From Roseovarius autotrophicus (lineage in GTDB: Bacteria; Pseudomonadota; Alphaproteobacteria; Rhodobacterales; Rhodobacteraceae), in contig NZ_JAGQDH010000017.1 of assembly GCF_018069895.1 (NCBI RefSeq), positions 1-60,621 on the forward strand: 60,621 nt of DNA, given 5' to 3'. The position numbers and the translations under genes are program-made. Shown piece after piece: positions 35,120 through 44,434 of this stretch (position 1 is its first letter; each line of letters opens with the position of its first letter). The notes below the pieces were generated by a model, which saw only the letters and a program-made list of their open reading frames with translations, was not told where the DNA came from and did no database searches.

Positions 35120-35264
35120 AGGCATTACATTCTTCGCACAATCCATGTGTGGCACCCGGTGCCGGGGTCCACCAGGGTTCGTCCAGGATCGCTGCGACCT
35201 GTGATGCAGGTCATCTGCGCACCCTGATGACTGTCAGCGACCGCCTTGCTCCCAGTCAATGACA

Positions 35265-35298
35265 CACGCCGCGGCAATCAATGGATTGCCGCGGCGTG
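35265..35298 (-). terminator. 15-bp perfect stem-loop after the cusF-like gene
   Basis: 15-base perfect arms (CACGCCGCGGCAATC and its complement) around a 4-base loop, 8 bases beyond the stop of the minus-strand copper-binding gene. No long T-tract, but the stem is strong enough to end the cus operon. It may also face read-through from ureG. Confidence 0.75.
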
Positions 35299-35306
35299 CC
35301 TTGCTG

Positions 35307-35654
35307 TTACCTGGCCGCGAGGGACTTGATCACATACATGCCGTGGGCATCTTTCACCAGCATCATGATGACCTGATCGCCGGCGGCAAGATCGGCCATC
35401 ACATTGGCATCTTCCGCCAATGGCATGTCCATGGTCATCGCGGGCCAACCGATCTCGGGGATGGGACCATGGCTGACGTTCACTGTATCTGCGTCGAGTC
35501 TGTTGACCGTGGCCTCGGCATGAACCGCGCCGTCAACAGATGTCTTGCTCATGGCCATGGCAGCGTGATCCATTCCTGTCGAGCCGCTCATCTGGGCCAT
35601 GGCCAGCGGGGCGCTCAGGATGAGGGCGGTGAAGGTCAGTAGGGTCTTGCGCAT
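35307..35654 (-). CDS. cusF: Periplasmic CusF-like copper/silver-binding protein
   Basis: 115 residues: signal peptide (MRKTLLTFTALILSAPLAMA), a Met/His-rich linker, and a CusF beta-barrel domain with SHGPIPEIGWPAMTMDM, which carries the His, Trp and two Met metal ligands of CusF. It hands Cu(I) or Ag(I) to the CusBA pump. Third gene of a minus-strand operon, 40 bases after cusA. An in-frame upstream ATG would overlap cusA and lacks a reason to be used. Confidence 0.9.
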   Translation of the reverse strand: MRKTLLTFTALILSAPLAMAQMSGSTGMDHAAMAMSKTSVDGAVHAEATVNRLDADTVNVSHGPIPEIGWPAMTMDMPLAEDANVMADLAAGDQVIMMLVKDAHGMYVIKSLAAR

Positions 35655-35694
35655 GGGGATCTCCTTTTTGACTGCGCCAGAGGGTGCCGGACGC

Positions 35695-38600
35695 TCATTC
35701 GCCAGGCACCGTAGAGGGGTGGGATGGGGGTATTGGCCGTGACGCACCCGCCAGATCGCGGTTCACGCGCGGCAAGGCGAGGCGTTTCCAGATCACGTAG
35801 ATCGCAGGGATCACCAGCAGGGTCAGCAGGGTTGCCGTCGCCATGCCGCCGATCATCGGGGCGGCGATACGCTTCATGATCTCGGAGCCGGTCCCATGAC
35901 CATACATGATCGGCACAAGCCCGGCAAAGATCGTGGCCACGGTCATCACCTTGGGCCGCGCCCGCAGCAAGGCCCCCTCAAAAACAACTTCCTCGATATC
36001 CAGCGATGTCAGGGGGCGGCCCTGATCCTGGGCGAGGTTGCGGCGTTTCTGCCATGCCAGATTGAGATAGAGCAGCATGACGATGGCCGTTTCAACCGCG
36101 ACACCGGCCAGCGCGATAAAGCCCACCAGAACCGCGACGGAAATATCGAAGGCGAGATACCAGACCAGCCAGACGCCGCCGGCCAATGCCACCGGCAAGG
36201 CCGCGAGGATGATGGCAACCTCTGTCACGCGCGAAAACGCCATGAACAGCATCAGCGTGATGATCAGCAATGTCGCGGGTGCCACGAGGGTCAGGCGTGC
36301 CTGCATCCGCTGGATATACTCATACTGCCCGGCCCAGGTGATGGAATAGCCCGGCGGCAGGGTGACGGTGTCGGCCACGACCTGACGGGCCTCCTGGACA
36401 TATCCCCCCAGATCGCGCCCGGCGATGTCGATAAAGACAAATCCCGTGCGCCGGGCATTCTCGGATCGGATCATGCCGGGGCCATCGACCACAGAGATAT
36501 CGGCCATCGCCCCAAGCGGCACATGCGCACCCGAGGGTGTCACGACCGGCAGGTTGCGCAACTTGTCCGGGCTGTCGCGCCAGCTCTGCGGATAGCGCAG
36601 GTTGATCGGGAACCGTTCCAATCCCTCGACGCTTTCCGAAACATTCAGACCGCCGATTGCGGATTGCACCACATCCTGAAGCTCGCGCACGCTCATCATG
36701 TAGCGGGCAGCGGCGTTTCGATTGACGTTGATCTCGATGAAACGCCCGCCGACGGGACGTTCGGCAAAGGCGGATGCCGTGCCGTCGATGCCCACCACGG
36801 CCTTTTCGACCTCGACGCCGATGCGTTCGATCACAGAGAGATCCGCGCCGGAAATCTTGACCCCGACAGGGGTCTTGATGCCGGTGGCCAGCATGTCGAT
36901 GCGATTCTTGATCGGTTGGATCCAGACATTGGTCACGCCTGGAAGCTGCACGATGCGGTCCAGTTCCTCGCGGATACGCTCCATGGTCATGCCCTCGCGC
37001 CACTCCGCCTCGGGCTTGAGCTGGATTGTCGTTTCGACCATCGTCAGCGGCGCCGGGTCCGTGGCCGTATCGGCACGCCCCAGTTTGCCATGCACCGTTT
37101 GCACTTCGGGAAGGGTGGCAATCAGACGGTCAGTTTGTTGCAGCACTTCGCGCGCCTTGCCGATGGACACGCCGGGATGGAGCGAGGGCATATAGAGCAG
37201 ATCGCCCTCATTCAGCTCTGGCATGAACTCGGTTCCCAGCCGTTGCAGCGGCCACGCCATCGAGAAAACCACCGCGATGGCAAGCACCGATGTCGCCCAG
37301 GGCCAGGCCACGGCCGCATCCAGGAAAGGCCGGTAAAGCCAGATCACCAGCCTGTTCAACGGGTTCTTGTGTTCGGGCAGGATCCGTCCGCGCACGAAAT
37401 AACCCATCAGCACGGGCACCAATGTGATCGACAGGATCGCAGCCGCCGCCATGGCATAGGTTTTGGTAAAGGCCAGCGGCTTGAACAAACGCCCTTCCTG
37501 GCTCTCAAGAACAAAGACAGGCAGAAAGCTGACCGCGATGATGGCCAGCGAGAAGAAAAGCGCCGGGCCCACCTCGGACGAGCATTCCGACACGATCCGC
37601 CACCGATTCTCCTTGGTCAGGGGTTCCTTTTCGATCCGCCTGTGCATTGCTTCGATCATCACGATGGCCGCGTCAACCATCGCCCCGATGGCGATTGCGA
37701 TGCCCCCGAGCGACATGATGTTGGCGTTTACACCTTGCAGCTTCATGATGAAAAAGGCCGCGAAGATGCCCAGGGGCAGCGAGAGAACGATCACCAGAGA
37801 AGACCGCAGATGCAGCAGAAACACGCCACAAACGAGGACCACGACGATGAATTCCTCGGTCAACTTGTCCGTCAGGGTTTCAATCGCCCGCTCTATGACA
37901 CCGGAACGATTGTAGGTTGTGACGATCTCCACGCCCTCGGGCAGACTGCCGCGCAACTCTTCGATCCGCGCCTCGACGGCCTTGATCGTGGCCAGCGCAT
38001 TCCCGCCCCACCGCAGGATGACAACACCGCCGACAGCATCGCCCTCGCCACCGAACTCGCCAACCCCTCGGCGCATTTCAGGCCCGAGACGGATATCGGC
38101 GATGTCACCCAGGGTGACCGCGGCGCCGCGCGCGTTCACCATCAAGGGGGCGGCTGCCAGATCGGCCAGTTCGTTCACATAGCCGGTGGAGCGGATCATG
38201 TATTCCGCCTCACCCATTTCGATGACGCTGCCCCCGGTTTCCCGGTTTGCGGCCTCGATCGCCGCCTGGATGCGCGCCAGTGAAAGATCATAGGCGCGCA
38301 GCTTGTTGGGATCAACGACCACCTGATACTGTTTGACCATGCCGCCGATGGTGGCCACCTCGGACACGCCCTCAACACTCTGAAGTTCGAACTTCAGGAA
38401 CCAGTCCTGCAGCGTTCTCAACTGTGCCAGATCATGGCCGCCCGTGCGATCGATCAAGGCGTATTGATAGATCCAGCCGACGCCGGTTGCATCAGGGCCC
38501 AATTCCGGGGTGACGCCTTCGGGCAGATCCGCAGCGATCTGCTGCAAGTATTCCAGAACGCGGCTGCGCGCCCAATAGAGGTCGGTCCCATCCTCGAAAA

Positions 38601-38886
38601 CGATGTAGACGAAACTGTCGCCGAAAAAGGAAAAGCCGCGCACATCGGTTGCACCCGGCACGGCAAGCATCGCCGTGGTGATGGGAAAGGTCACCTGATC
38701 CTCGACCACCTGCGGGGCCTGTCCCGGATATGGCGTCTTGATGATGACCTGCACATCGGACAGATCGGGAATGGCATCGACCGGAGTGGAGCGGAGCGCC
38801 CAGATCCCGGCACCAGCCAGCAGCATGGCGAATGCAAGCACCAACAGCCGATTGGTGATCGACGCCCTGATGATCATCGGGATCAT
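35695..38886 (-). CDS. cusA: Heavy-metal RND efflux pump (CusA/CzcA family)
   Basis: Proton-driven inner-membrane pump of 1063 residues exporting Cu(I)/Ag(I). Twelve membrane helices lie in two groups around large periplasmic domains. Family wording includes RSTPVDAIPDLSDVQV, YNRSGVIERAIETL, GAMVDAAIVMIEAMHRR near residue 405 (helix 4 with the proton-relay Asp) and ALAGVAVETAIVML. The periplasmic NRNAAARYMMSV segment holds paired methionines, as in CusA metal sites. The start overlaps cusB by four bases. The partner outer-membrane channel cusC is not in the window. Confidence 0.94.
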   Translation of the reverse strand: MIPMIIRASITNRLLVLAFAMLLAGAGIWALRSTPVDAIPDLSDVQVIIKTPYPGQAPQVVEDQVTFPITTAMLAVPGATDVRGFSFFGDSFVYIVFEDGTDLYWARSRVLEYLQQIAADLPEGVTPELGPDATGVGWIYQYALIDRTGGHDLAQLRTLQDWFLKFELQSVEGVSEVATIGGMVKQYQVVVDPNKLRAYDLSLARIQAAIEAANRETGGSVIEMGEAEYMIRSTGYVNELADLAAAPLMVNARGAAVTLGDIADIRLGPEMRRGVGEFGGEGDAVGGVVILRWGGNALATIKAVEARIEELRGSLPEGVEIVTTYNRSGVIERAIETLTDKLTEEFIVVVLVCGVFLLHLRSSLVIVLSLPLGIFAAFFIMKLQGVNANIMSLGGIAIAIGAMVDAAIVMIEAMHRRIEKEPLTKENRWRIVSECSSEVGPALFFSLAIIAVSFLPVFVLESQEGRLFKPLAFTKTYAMAAAAILSITLVPVLMGYFVRGRILPEHKNPLNRLVIWLYRPFLDAAVAWPWATSVLAIAVVFSMAWPLQRLGTEFMPELNEGDLLYMPSLHPGVSIGKAREVLQQTDRLIATLPEVQTVHGKLGRADTATDPAPLTMVETTIQLKPEAEWREGMTMERIREELDRIVQLPGVTNVWIQPIKNRIDMLATGIKTPVGVKISGADLSVIERIGVEVEKAVVGIDGTASAFAERPVGGRFIEINVNRNAAARYMMSVRELQDVVQSAIGGLNVSESVEGLERFPINLRYPQSWRDSPDKLRNLPVVTPSGAHVPLGAMADISVVDGPGMIRSENARRTGFVFIDIAGRDLGGYVQEARQVVADTVTLPPGYSITWAGQYEYIQRMQARLTLVAPATLLIITLMLFMAFSRVTEVAIILAALPVALAGGVWLVWYLAFDISVAVLVGFIALAGVAVETAIVMLLYLNLAWQKRRNLAQDQGRPLTSLDIEEVVFEGALLRARPKVMTVATIFAGLVPIMYGHGTGSEIMKRIAAPMIGGMATATLLTLLVIPAIYVIWKRLALPRVNRDLAGASRPIPPSHPSTVPGE

Positions 38887-41078
38887 TGCAGCAACTCCGG
38901 CGCGGGCGCGACCCCGACAAGGGTCAGCGACAGGTTGGGATTGCGCGCAAGAAGCAGCCCGATTTCCCGGCCAACCGGCAAACTTTCCGTATCAAGCTCT
39001 GGTGCGATGGCGAAATCCATCGTCATCCCCGGCATGCCGATATCAGCGATCGGACCGTGGCTGATATTGGCGCGCGCCGCATCCCGATCGATTGCATTGA
39101 TCGTTCCAGGGACATGCATTGGTGGCCACGCCGGTTCGGCCGCGGTCAAGACCATGGTCACACCGTCCGGGCGCGCGAATGTCAGGATCAGGTCGGTGTC
39201 GAGGCCAAGCGTTGCCGGATCAAGCGTCTCGGCAAGCCCGAACCGCATCGTCATCCCCGGCATGCCTGTTTCCGGGATCGGTCCATGGGCAATTGTTGCC
39301 GTCCGATCCTCTGCGTGGATTTCTTCGATGCGGCCGGGGACGGTGATGGGTGATACCGCCACTGACACGGCAAGCTCTGGCCCGGTCGCGTCCTGCTCCC
39401 CGGTGCCCGCTGCACGGACAGCCACGATGACAAAGCCGCCATCCTCACCCTTCGCCAGATCGAATTCGATCCTTTCACCCAAGGGCACCGTTGCCGGGTC
39501 AAGCCCTGCCACCGACATATCCATCTGCATGGCCGGCCAGCCAATAGCGGGAATCGCGTCATGGCGCATGGTCAGCTTGCCATCGTGTGTCACGGCCGCA
39601 ACCAAACCCGTCGCGGTCGCCGCAATCCCGTCATCCCCCCCGAGATCAATCAGGCCAAGCTGCCCATCGGCCCCGCGCGCGAGGTGGAACACCACCATCT
39701 GACCAGGCTTGAAGCGGTCGATCGCAATATCCGCGCGCACCGGGAACCGCGAGGTCATCGCCGGCCAGTCGAGGGCTTCCAATGCATCGTGGCGAAGCGT
39801 CGCCATGCGTGTGTCGGGGTCAAGAGCGACAAGCGTGCCTCGCCCCCGCGCAGGCGCCACATCGGTCGGAGCCATGCGCATCAGCCCCGCAGAAAGCGCG
39901 CTTTCGCTGTCGATCAGGAATTGTGCAGAGGCCACGACCTCTTCGCCGGGGGCAAGCCCCTGCAAGACCTCCGTGCGCCCGCCTTCACCAAAGGCATCGC
40001 GCAGCCCGGTGGTGATCAGCCGGGGCTTGAACGTGCCCTCCCCGATTTTGAGAATGATCCGCTCGGCCTGCCCCGTGCGAATGATCGCTTCGCTTGGGAC
40101 CGTCACCCCCTCGCGAGTCTGGTCCGGAACAAGGACGACAGTCCCGAACATGTTGGTCCTGAGCAGGCGGTCGCGATTGTCAAATCGCAATCGCACCGGC
40201 AGGGTCCGCGTGCGGGCATCAAGCTCTGGATAGATGTAGTCGATCCGTCCTTCGAAACGTGAACCCGGCAGGTGGTCGAACTCTGCCACTGCCGTCATGT
40301 TCTCGGACAGGCGCCCGATATCGCGCTCGAAGACATCCGCAATCAGCCAGACCCTTGATGGATCGGTCAGCGACAGCGCCCTCGTGTTGGGTTGCAGAAA
40401 CATTCCGTCCGCCGCCTCGAGCGAGATAACAACCCCGTCTTGCGGTGCATAGACATGCAGGTTGCGGGCAAACCGGCCGGAACTGGCGATCTCGTCAATC
40501 TGCCGATCCGACATGCCTTGACTGCGCAGGCTGCTGCGCGCCAGTTCGACAATCCTCTGATCGCCCGCCTCGATGGCCCGGATCAGATCCGCGCTAGACG
40601 ATCCGATCACAGGTGAAAACATCTCGAAAAGAACATCGCCCTTGGCGACTTGATCGCCCACGGCACGCACATTGAGTGTCTCGACCCAGCCCTCGACGCG
40701 CGTGTGGACATGGCTTGTCAGGTGGTCGTCGTACCCAACGTAGCCCACGGTCTCGATCCGCTCCGAGACGGTTTCCATCCGGGCAATGGCCGTTCGGACA
40801 CCGATTGCGTTGATCTCGGGCGCGGAAAGCCTGACCTCGGAAGGATCGCCCGAGGGCTCTTGACCCGCGTAAACGGGAACCAGGTTCATCCCCATGGGGG
40901 ATTTGCCCGGCCCGTCCCGGCGATAGTTCGCATCCATCGGCGCGACCCAGTACAGCACCTCGGGCCCGGTGGCCTGTGACCCCACGACAGGGTTCCACAA
41001 ATATCGTTCACCAGCAACTCCGGCCAAAGTGCTCACGCCAATGGCCAGTATGCTCAACGCGGCATAGCGTCCTCGCAT
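38883..41078 (-). CDS. cusB: CusB-type membrane fusion protein fused to four CusF-like domains
   Basis: 731 residues; CusB proteins are usually 400-500. Order: membrane anchor (1-25); heavy-metal-binding segment YWVAPMDANYRRDGPGKSPMGM near residue 45; barrel-sandwich, beta-barrel and membrane-proximal domains to about residue 400; then four tandem CusF-like modules whose metal motifs lie near residues 437 (DWPAMTS), 512 (GWPAMQM), 604 (GMPGMTM) and 680 (GMPGMTM). In the last two the Trp of CusF is replaced by Met; in the first the second Met is Ser. Each module has the conserved His (RHDA or HGPI). It recruits Cu/Ag and docks CusA. Confidence 0.9.
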   Translation of the reverse strand: MRGRYAALSILAIGVSTLAGVAGERYLWNPVVGSQATGPEVLYWVAPMDANYRRDGPGKSPMGMNLVPVYAGQEPSGDPSEVRLSAPEINAIGVRTAIARMETVSERIETVGYVGYDDHLTSHVHTRVEGWVETLNVRAVGDQVAKGDVLFEMFSPVIGSSSADLIRAIEAGDQRIVELARSSLRSQGMSDRQIDEIASSGRFARNLHVYAPQDGVVISLEAADGMFLQPNTRALSLTDPSRVWLIADVFERDIGRLSENMTAVAEFDHLPGSRFEGRIDYIYPELDARTRTLPVRLRFDNRDRLLRTNMFGTVVLVPDQTREGVTVPSEAIIRTGQAERIILKIGEGTFKPRLITTGLRDAFGEGGRTEVLQGLAPGEEVVASAQFLIDSESALSAGLMRMAPTDVAPARGRGTLVALDPDTRMATLRHDALEALDWPAMTSRFPVRADIAIDRFKPGQMVVFHLARGADGQLGLIDLGGDDGIAATATGLVAAVTHDGKLTMRHDAIPAIGWPAMQMDMSVAGLDPATVPLGERIEFDLAKGEDGGFVIVAVRAAGTGEQDATGPELAVSVAVSPITVPGRIEEIHAEDRTATIAHGPIPETGMPGMTMRFGLAETLDPATLGLDTDLILTFARPDGVTMVLTAAEPAWPPMHVPGTINAIDRDAARANISHGPIADIGMPGMTMDFAIAPELDTESLPVGREIGLLLARNPNLSLTLVGVAPAPELLQ

Positions 41079-41168
41079 GACATTCTCCGTTCGGACGTGT
41101 TATCGCCCGCATCCATGATCTGAACATCGGACAGGCGCGCGAACGCCCTGCCCAGTTTCAATTCGCGA

Positions 41169-41588
41169 TCAGAGGTGTCTTGGAGGTCTGTCCTGGGAAC
41201 CAGGCTTGAATTCGACAAGAACAGCTTGCCTGGTCTTGTCGAAACTCTGGGATGAAAGATACTGCCATGATTGCAGGAACATCGGCTTGTCACGCGTGAT
41301 CAGGCAACAGGAAATCGACACGCAATCGTCCATAGGTTCGTCTGGATTCGATGGATGATCGGCCGTTTGGGCCGGTTTCCGGGGCGTGGCCTGCACAGCG
41401 TGATTAACGTGATCAACGTGATCGGATGCACCGGATTGATCCATCGTCAACATCGTTGCAGAATTTATCGTATGGGAACCTGCCATCACCGAGGACATCG
41501 TATTCAGAAACAGCCAAGCCACGGTCATGAGCAAAAGCCCCGACGCCTTCAGGATGCTGCAACGCGTGCTCTGGCTTTTTCTCACCAT
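41169..41588 (-). CDS. Small secreted Met/His/Cys protein upstream of cusBA (CopL-like)
   Basis: 139 residues with a signal peptide or anchor (hydrophobic residues 13-35, ending in VMAGS), then SATMLTMDQ, a His cluster DHVDHVNHAV and a DDCVSISCCLIT cysteine motif. Small exported proteins of this kind precede copper-resistance genes and are often called CopL-like. I do not recognise a firm family. It is transcribed in the same direction 90 bases ahead of cusB, so it probably belongs to the copper-responsive unit. Confidence 0.6.
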   Translation of the reverse strand: MVRKSQSTRCSILKASGLLLMTVAWLFLNTMSSVMAGSHTINSATMLTMDQSGASDHVDHVNHAVQATPRKPAQTADHPSNPDEPMDDCVSISCCLITRDKPMFLQSWQYLSSQSFDKTRQAVLVEFKPGSQDRPPRHL

Positions 41589-41998
41589 GACTTGTTACTA
41601 ACGGGCTGCGGGCCAAACGCAAGTCACATTGTCGAAACGCGGCTTGATGTCCACTGACCTTGCCCACAGCGCCAGTGAAAACAACGCTTCGACAACGCCT
41701 GGGCCCGGCCCGAACGCCGCAAGGTTCAAGAACTGGCTCTGCACAGATCTTCGGCAGCTTCGGGCCAGTCGGGCCTTATCACAATGATGTAGGATGCCCT
41801 ACCGCGGCATTGATCTTTGCTATAGAACCAGACGGCATTGGCCGGTTGACCTGACCTGCGCCGAATGTCCTCGGCGCACGGTGTCGGACAGATAAGGAAC
41901 TCAGCCATGTCGCGTCATCGCCTCGCCCTTGCAAGACATCGCCGGGTCTTTCTGGTGGTTCGGGGCCCTTTTACTCTCTTCGCGGCACGCCCCCCTCA
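41589..41998. other. Divergent spacer between the copper and tonB operons
   Basis: 410 bases with no supported gene. It must hold both promoters. A TATAGA box at about 41821 could serve the tonB operon, but I find no matching -35. A stem-loop lies at 41857-41878. No clear CueR/CsoR or Fur operator was recognised. Confidence 0.4.
41857..41878 (+). promoter_or_regulatory. Inverted repeat upstream of tonB
   Basis: 8-base arms TGCGCCGA and TCGGCGCA around a 6-base loop, about 120 bases before the TonB start, in the leader. It could be an operator or an mRNA hairpin. Confidence 0.4.
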
Positions 41999-43180
41999 AT
42001 GATCAGAAGATCGGGTTATGCCGCGTTAGCGGCTATCGTGCTGTCCTTACTGCTGCACGCCCTGGGGTTGGGTTTCACGTCCAGCGAAGATCGGTCTCCC
42101 TCGACCGAAGACACAGCCTCTGATCTGGCAGATGTCGGAGACGCATTCGAGGATTTCGCCGAGGCCATTTCCGGCTCCGCAGAGCCGGAGCCTGCCTCGG
42201 TTCCCGATCCACCAGACGTGACATCGCCAGAACAGGTGATCCTGGACACCCCGACGACGCAAGCACTGGTGGCGTCGGACAATCCCCAGAACGTCCTGGT
42301 GCCTGATACCGGCGTGGTCGATGTGGTTCAGCCGGACCCCGTTGAGCCGTCCGGCGTCGATGCCCCCGCGCCCGAAACCGCACCCGACAGCGCAGCGCCA
42401 TCAGGCAGCCAAGATGACAGGATCGCGGACGCGCCGGTCTTGACGCCGCTCGAACCTGATACGGAGGCTGACGCACCGGAAGGGGCACAGGTTGAGAATC
42501 CCGTTCCGGCAGAGCCGATGGCCGGCGAGGTGGCCCCCGTATCATCCGCCGAAACCGTCTTGCCAGTTGCACCCGCCCCGTCACCAGACGTCGCGATCAT
42601 CCCGGCACCCGAGGTGCAACAGGCGGACGTGCCGGATATCGCGCTTGCGCCCGAACCTGATGAGCCCGAAACCCTGACGGCCATGGACAGCGAGGAGCAA
42701 TCAAGCCCGGCTGTCACAACTTCGCTGCGCCCCCCGAAAGAGCGGCCATCGGTGGCGGTTTCGGGCCTGAGCGACGGCGCGCGACCCGGGCGCGCAACCA
42801 GAACCATTGAATCGCCGCTGACCACCTACAAACGCACCGGTATAGATCCGTTTGCCGCCGGCAGCGGCGCGGCCCGGTCCGGGACGACCGGCTTTAGCGG
42901 GTCCCGTAATCCCGGCAATGCGAGCACGACCAATTACGCCGGACAGGTTCTGGTTCAACTCAATCGCTTCCCCGCGGTCGACCCCTCGGTGCGCGGGGCG
43001 GCGCAGGTGTCTTTCGGGATCAATCCCGACGGCTCGGTGGCCTGGGTCAATATCCTGAGCAGCACCGGCCCCCCCGCCATCAGACGTGCCGCCGCCGCCC
43101 AGGTCAGACGCGCGGCACCGTTCCCGCCGCCACCGGAAGGCACCAGCCAAAGAATGGTATTCACGTATCAAAGAAGGTGA
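41999..43180 (+). CDS. tonB: TonB-like energy transducer with acidic spacer
   Basis: 393 residues. A single N-terminal helix (about residues 7-26) anchors it in the inner membrane. Residues 30-290 form a low-complexity Pro/Asp/Glu/Ala spacer; classical TonB has Glu-Pro and Lys-Pro repeats, so the strongly acidic spacer is unusual. The C-terminal 90 residues match a TonB domain: AGQVLVQLNRFPAVDPSVRG, VSFGINPDGSVAWVNILSS and a PFPPPP turn. It heads an operon with ExbB and two ExbD proteins, which supply the proton motive force. No TonB-dependent receptor is adjacent. Confidence 0.85.
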   Translation: MIRRSGYAALAAIVLSLLLHALGLGFTSSEDRSPSTEDTASDLADVGDAFEDFAEAISGSAEPEPASVPDPPDVTSPEQVILDTPTTQALVASDNPQNVLVPDTGVVDVVQPDPVEPSGVDAPAPETAPDSAAPSGSQDDRIADAPVLTPLEPDTEADAPEGAQVENPVPAEPMAGEVAPVSSAETVLPVAPAPSPDVAIIPAPEVQQADVPDIALAPEPDEPETLTAMDSEEQSSPAVTTSLRPPKERPSVAVSGLSDGARPGRATRTIESPLTTYKRTGIDPFAAGSGAARSGTTGFSGSRNPGNASTTNYAGQVLVQLNRFPAVDPSVRGAAQVSFGINPDGSVAWVNILSSTGPPAIRRAAAAQVRRAAPFPPPPEGTSQRMVFTYQRR

Positions 43181-43349
43181 TCTCATGGACCGATCCACAT
43201 CCGCCGGCGGCGACCGGCACGAAATCCTCGCCAATCGCAAGCCGCAGGCCCGGTCGCGCGGCGCACCGATCGCGGACCCGAATTGCGAATGCACAACGCA
43301 GCGCATCTCAGTCAAGCAGGCGCGCTGCTCTCACATGAGGAAGATGCAG

Positions 43350-43784
43350 ATGACGACAATACGAATGATGACCGCGGCGATTGCTGCCTGCCTCGGCTTT
43401 GCCACCGGAGCGGTGGCACAGGACGAGAAACCGGGCGGGGCCGTCCAGATCGAACTGAATGCGGTAAAATCCAATGAGGGAAGCTGCACCTTGACGTTTC
43501 TGGTAACGAACGGACATGCCGGCCCGATCGAGAAGGTGGTGTATGAAACCGTGCTGTTCGACAGCGCGGGGCAGGTGGACAGGCTGACCCTTTTCGACTT
43601 CGGCACCCTGCCATCTGGCCGACCTCGGGTGCGTCAGTTTTCCATTCCGGGTATCACCTGCGATGACCTGAGCCGGGTCCTGATCAACGGGGCCAGCACC
43701 TGCCAGGCCCCGGATCTGGCCGAGAGCGCCTGCGAAGCTGGCCTGATCCTCGAAACACGCACCGGGATCGAGGTGATCGGATGA
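43350..43784 (+). CDS. Secreted protein of unknown function in the tonB-exbBD operon
   Basis: About 144 residues from the ATG at 43350, which has GAGGAAG six bases upstream and gives a clean signal peptide (MTTIRMMTAAIAACLGFATG, cleavage near AVAQDE). The mature domain looks like a small beta-sandwich with two or three cysteine pairs. It contains GSCTLTFLVTNGHAGPIEKV and ends CEAGLILETRTGIEVIG. An alternative ATG at 43185, 5 bases after the tonB stop and with an AAGGTGA site, would add a 55-residue basic leader. The stop overlaps exbB by four bases. Function unknown; its operon position suggests a periplasmic partner of the TonB complex. Confidence 0.75.
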   Translation: MTTIRMMTAAIAACLGFATGAVAQDEKPGGAVQIELNAVKSNEGSCTLTFLVTNGHAGPIEKVVYETVLFDSAGQVDRLTLFDFGTLPSGRPRVRQFSIPGITCDDLSRVLINGASTCQAPDLAESACEAGLILETRTGIEVIG

Positions 43785-44434
43785 CACAGGTTCTTGAAAG
43801 CCTGCGCCAGATGGCCGATCTCGGCGGGCCGGTCGTGATGATCCTGCTGGCCGTCTCGGTCGTCACCCTGGCGACCATCCTCTACAAGCTGTGGCAGTTT
43901 TTCGCGGTCGGGGTGGGCCGGCACCGGGCCTTGAAAGAGGCCGTCATCGCCTGGGACCGGGGCGATCGCAGCGCCGCGTTGCACGCGCTCAATCAGTCCC
44001 GAAGCTACCTCGCGCCGGTGATTGAAATGGCGTTTTCCGCAGGACTGCAAGACGCCAAACGGCTGGAGGCAGAAGCCGAGGTGAGGTTTGCCCGCCTAGA
44101 AGGCGGGTTTCGCCTGCTTGACAGCGTCGCACAGCTTGCCCCGCTTCTGGGGCTTTTCGGCACGGTGCTGGGGATGATCAATGCGTTCCAATCACTACAG
44201 GATGCAGGGGCGCAGGTCGATCCTTCGCTTCTGGCGGGGGGCATCTGGGTGGCGCTGCTGACCACGGCCGCGGGCCTTGCCGTGGCGATGCCCACGGCCA
44301 TGGTGCTCAGTTGGTTCGAGGGGCGGATGGATGCCGAGCGCGTGACTGCGGAACGGGCGATTGCTGCGGTCCTGCACCCGCAAGGTCATCGTGGCTCCGC
44401 CCAACAAACCGGGATGGAACCCGCCCATGCGTAG
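43781..44434 (+). CDS. exbB: ExbB/TolQ-family proton channel protein
   Basis: 217 residues with three membrane helices (about 15-40, 112-135 and 152-180). Motifs are VVMILLAVSVVTLATILYKLWQF, the central LAPLLGLFGTVLGMINAFQ and a GIWVALLTTAAGLAVAMPT helix. It forms the proton-conducting pentamer with ExbD. Confidence 0.92.
   Translation: MTQVLESLRQMADLGGPVVMILLAVSVVTLATILYKLWQFFAVGVGRHRALKEAVIAWDRGDRSAALHALNQSRSYLAPVIEMAFSAGLQDAKRLEAEAEVRFARLEGGFRLLDSVAQLAPLLGLFGTVLGMINAFQSLQDAGAQVDPSLLAGGIWVALLTTAAGLAVAMPTAMVLSWFEGRMDAERVTAERAIAAVLHPQGHRGSAQQTGMEPAHA

Noticed and set aside
35896..38283. A 795-codon plus-strand frame opposite cusA
   Set aside because: Shadow of the cusA codon pattern; no recognisable domain.
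41929..42123. 64-codon plus-strand frame overlapping the tonB start
   Set aside because: Runs across the tonB N-terminus in another frame, with no supporting features.
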